From assembly GCA_022704585.1 (NCBI GenBank), contig JAKJGD010000039.1, positions 1 to 9,891 of the forward strand: a stretch of DNA of 9,891 bases. The letters are read 5' to 3'. The stretch is from Spirochaetota bacterium. GTDB lineage: Bacteria; Spirochaetota; UBA4802; UBA5550. Positions 8,501-9,891 of the stretch are shown piece by piece. A program made the translations under genes and the position numbers. The notes under the pieces were generated by a model that did no database searches, had not been told where the DNA came from, and saw only the letters and a list, made by a program, of their open reading frames with translations. Position 1 is the first letter of the stretch. The number at the start of each line of letters is the position of its first letter.

Positions 8501-9769
8501 GCCCTGCACAATGGCCACCAGTTTCTGCTCGCTCTCCTTAAGCTCATCGTCCAGGATCTTCCGCTTGGTGATGTCGGCCGTGAATCCCTCGATGAGGATA
8601 TCACCCGTATCGTCGGACTCTGCGACCCGGGCGTTCATGCTGAGCCACACGCTCCTGCCGTCGGCTGTACGCGCCTCGTACTCGAAGCCTACAACGCTTC
8701 CCTGTTCACGCAGGAGCCGGAGGAATTCATCCCGCCGCTCTGCGCTTGCGTAGAGCTGGGAGCCCAGGTCCGAATAATGCGCCACCGCCTCTTCGGGTGT
8801 GTTGAGCCCAAGCATCCGCGCCATTGCGCTATTGGTGGCCAGGGCCTGTCCCTTCGAATTCGTGGTGAAGATGCCGATGGGCGCGTTCTCATACAGGAGC
8901 CGGTAGCGCTGCTCGCTCGACGCAACGGCCTGCTCCGCGTTCTTCCGCTCGGTGACGTCCCGGGCGAGCGTGACCAGCCGAAAATCAGGAGACGTCGCAT
9001 CGCCCCTGGACGCGATGGAAAGCTCGAACCACCGGGTCCCTCCGCGCATGGGAAGCGCATAGACCGCCCCGCGGTGCCGGCCGGTCCGTGCCGCCTCGTC
9101 GAGGGCAGCACCGATGATACGGCCGGCTTCCTCCGGCAGTACCTCTCTCACTTTTTTCCCCAGGAACATCTCGGGCTGCACGTAAAGCAGATCGTTCTCC
9201 GGGGCGCGAAAGTCATGGATGCACCCTTCGGCGTCGACTTCGAACATGATATCGGGCAGGGCATTGAAGGTGGCGGTAAGCCGTTCATGCGAATTCCGCA
9301 GTTCAACTTCCGCCCACTTGCGAAGCGTGATGTCGGACATGACTCCCTGAAGGCCGGCCGGAACTCCGTTCTCGTAATACGGCCTGCTCGACGAGCGGAC
9401 CCACCGTACCTGCCCGGATTCTGTCTTTATGCGGTATTCACTGGGGAAAAGTGTCCCGGCAAGGACGTCGCCGAACTCCCCGATTATTTTCTCCCGGTCT
9501 TCCTCGAAAATATTATCTATAAAGTTTCGGCCCTCGAGATCCCCCGGGTTATACCCGAACAGCTGCCTGACGGCCCCGCTGACGAAGAGGATTGTGCCGT
9601 CTTTCCGCACTTTGTATATGACATCGTTGATCTGCTCAACCATATCACGGTACTTCTCTTCGCTTTCCCGCAGCAGCCGCTCGGTCTGCTTGCGTTCCTC
9701 GATCTCACGCTCCAGCCGCGCATGGGCCTGCTCGATTCGCCGCTCCATCTCGTGCCGGTGCAGGGCCAT
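5564..9769 (-). CDS. Soluble sensor histidine kinase with nine PAS domains, HisKA_3 and HATPase
   Basis: This 1401-residue kinase has no membrane segment, so it should sense cytoplasmic signals. After a charged coiled coil (about 5-36) I count nine PAS domains at roughly 37-153, 160-278, 285-405, 413-550, 557-680, 684-805, 813-935, 940-1058 and 1063-1185. Most end in the S-box signature D[IV]T-[ED]-R and continue into a short helix with SE-x-[RK]-Y/F. The transmitter follows: HisKA_3 at about 1186-1260 with phospho-His1207 in EQQRLGQNLHDGLGQDL, then the HATPase with N1317 (REAVNNAIRHG), DDGAG at 1345-1349 and GLGLK at 1359-1363. This is the NarX/DegS class, matching the LuxR-type regulator six bases downstream. 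The first start after the upstream in-frame amber codon is the ATG at 9769, and I see no Shine-Dalgarno before it. Upstream of that stop the same frame encodes a REC end, so this is probably the body of a formerly larger REC-PAS kinase. PAS ligands are unknown. Confidence 0.93.
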   Translation of the reverse strand: MALHRHEMERRIEQAHARLEREIEERKQTERLLRESEEKYRDMVEQINDVIYKVRKDGTILFVSGAVRQLFGYNPGDLEGRNFIDNIFEEDREKIIGEFGDVLAGTLFPSEYRIKTESGQVRWVRSSSRPYYENGVPAGLQGVMSDITLRKWAEVELRNSHERLTATFNALPDIMFEVDAEGCIHDFRAPENDLLYVQPEMFLGKKVREVLPEEAGRIIGAALDEAARTGRHRGAVYALPMRGGTRWFELSIASRGDATSPDFRLVTLARDVTERKNAEQAVASSEQRYRLLYENAPIGIFTTNSKGQALATNSAMARMLGLNTPEEAVAHYSDLGSQLYASAERRDEFLRLLREQGSVVGFEYEARTADGRSVWLSMNARVAESDDTGDILIEGFTADITKRKILDDELKESEQKLVAIVQGSPIPQFIIGTDHRVLYWNRAAENISGFKASSIVGTRDHWKAFYDLERPCMADLLIDKDTAAGITKWYPGICSESAQIPGAYDCIDFFPNLGVNGRWIHFTSALLRNTKGDIIGAVETLQDITDRKFAENALQDSERRYRELVENANSIILRMDEQGIVTFFNEFAETFFGFDRDEIIGRSVIGTIVPEVDSSGTDLARMIKGIAGDPDRYRYNENENMKKNGERVWVSWSNKVIEKDEDHVAEVLCIGTDITERRRAVEALRQTNHVVENSPVVLFRWKAAEGWPVEFVTNNVVQFGYVPEELMSGAVPFLFLIHPADRERVSREVTAHSESGADSFIQEYRIMTREGGIKWVDDRTVIERNPAGGVTGYQGIMIDITERKNAEQEVVRSEQRYRELYENLRDGSAEVDLDGNFIECNNRYLDMVGYSAEEMRRMTLRDISPKPDHEMEMKLLKEQVFVRGYSDIYEKELLRKDGTKFPVELQAYLKKRPDGEPAGYWALVRDISSRKKAEQELVKSEKKYRELADFMPEIIFEVDRRGALNYINRAVFPLLGYTIEETGRFNVLDFFVPEDRVRCRDNFIAVIKGATGGSGEYTLIRKDGTRLPVIMYNRAKVADGKRTGVRGVIVDITEIRRMETALRESEARFHSLFADSGDAQVLMDDWKAIDCNEAALMIMGCSNGDQLIGHAIDTFWPEVQPDGETSASKADRIIQRVLREKSSRFEWQYKRLDGSLFYGEVVLTAIFIEGRMLLHATLRDVTERRRLQDQIISIVDVEQQRLGQNLHDGLGQDLTGVAFLSNSLTRRLKELGLDEAARSEEVTRQVYRVITLVRTLSRELYPPNLVENEITYTLADFASNIEKTFGITCIFDQDRDLLITNLNTSTQIYYVTREAVNNAIRHGNARNILIKLTTDADRVNLIIKDDGAGLPPQTGESAGLGLKIMAYRMESIHGTFDIRRDTGSGTVITCTLPAYMTKKVE
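8117..8533 (-). other. PAS4: enlarged, cysteine-containing PAS domain within the kinase
   Basis: Kinase residues about 413-550 form a PAS domain longer than its neighbours. It contains HWKAFYDLERPCMADLLID (461-479), then C494, C506 (YDCIDFF) and a GRWIHFT strand before the S-box end TLQDITDRK. The W-x-x-FY...RP...DL block with an inserted segment is, as I recall, a recurring PAS subtype in multi-PAS kinases. The three cysteines (C472, C494, C506) fall within the insertion and could be redox or metal sensitive, but no heme or metal motif is recognisable. Confidence 0.55.
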
Positions 9770-9787
9770 GTCGATCGCGATGCAGAT

Positions 9788-9891
9788 CTAGGCCAGGCGG
9801 TATGGCTTGAGGATGTACCCGTAGGGTACCGTTTCTTTTGCGCGGTCTACGAGTGTTTCATTCGAATAGGCCGTCAGGTATATGAACGGGA
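9788..9891 (-). CDS. C-terminal end of a receiver (REC) domain, terminated by an in-frame amber codon
   Basis: The frame is open from the right edge to a TAG at 9790-9788 and encodes [18 protein letters not shown], then a short stretch ending [11 protein letters not shown]. This is the last third of a REC domain: switch threonine in LTAY, conserved lysine-proline in LKPY. The phosphoacceptor aspartate lies outside the window. The frame is identical to that of the downstream kinase. Beyond the stop, the codons for ICIAID lead into MALHRHEMERR, which is the usual last helix and linker of REC domains fused to PAS kinases. It may therefore be the N-terminal piece of a split hybrid gene, or a separate REC protein shortened by a late stop. 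The rest of the gene is off-window. Confidence 0.8.
   Translation of the reverse strand, partial: PFIYLTAYSNETLVDRAKETVPYGYILKPYRLA

Noticed and set aside
9788..9790. Pyrrolysine insertion at the in-frame TAG
   Set aside because: TAG also ends the MCP gene directly after a motif that must be C-terminal, so TAG works as a normal stop here. No recoding element is visible.
1..9891. Mobile element, CRISPR array, tRNA, rRNA, toxin-antitoxin or defence system
   Set aside because: I saw no terminal repeats, transposase, regularly spaced repeats, RNA gene or defence domain. Nearly all the sequence is explained by six signalling genes on one strand.

Overview
The window is about 9.9 kb at moderately high GC with dense coding, and every gene I can support lies on the minus strand, so transcription runs from the right edge to the left. 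All genes are signal transduction or chemotaxis. The protein styles are typical of free-living Gram-negative bacteria with large sensory repertoires: PAS S-box arrays, a dCache chemoreceptor, and a CheA with an elaborate linker. Desulfobacterota-like or Spirochaetota-like lineages would fit, but nothing here (no rRNA, no housekeeping gene) fixes the taxon, so this is only an impression.

Layout in order of transcription: (1) 9891-9788, the C-terminal end of a receiver (REC) domain that enters from outside the window and stops at an amber codon. (2) 9769-5564, a 1401-residue soluble histidine kinase with nine consecutive PAS domains and a NarX/DegS-type HisKA_3 plus HATPase core. It is in the same reading frame as the REC fragment, with only the amber codon and six codons between them. 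(3) 5557-4874, a NarL/FixJ-type DNA-binding response regulator, six bases after the kinase stop and almost certainly its partner. (4) A 241-bp gap with two inverted repeats. (5) 4632-4270, a stand-alone receiver protein. (6) 4175-2142, a membrane chemoreceptor (MCP) with a periplasmic dCache-like sensor and a C-terminal CheR/CheB-tether-like pentapeptide. (7) 2109-1, a CheA kinase that is nearly complete and runs off the left edge.

The window seems to join two modules. The right half is a two-component system: a large cytoplasmic PAS kinase signals to a LuxR-type transcription regulator. The left half begins a chemosensory operon: MCP then CheA, with CheW, CheR or CheB expected beyond the left edge. 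The single-domain REC between them could belong to either.

The most notable point is the in-frame TAG that splits what looks like an ancestral REC-PAS9-kinase fusion. I found no sign of a mobile element, CRISPR array, tRNA, rRNA or defence system, and no evidence of a wholly new system. The interest lies in unusual details of known families.
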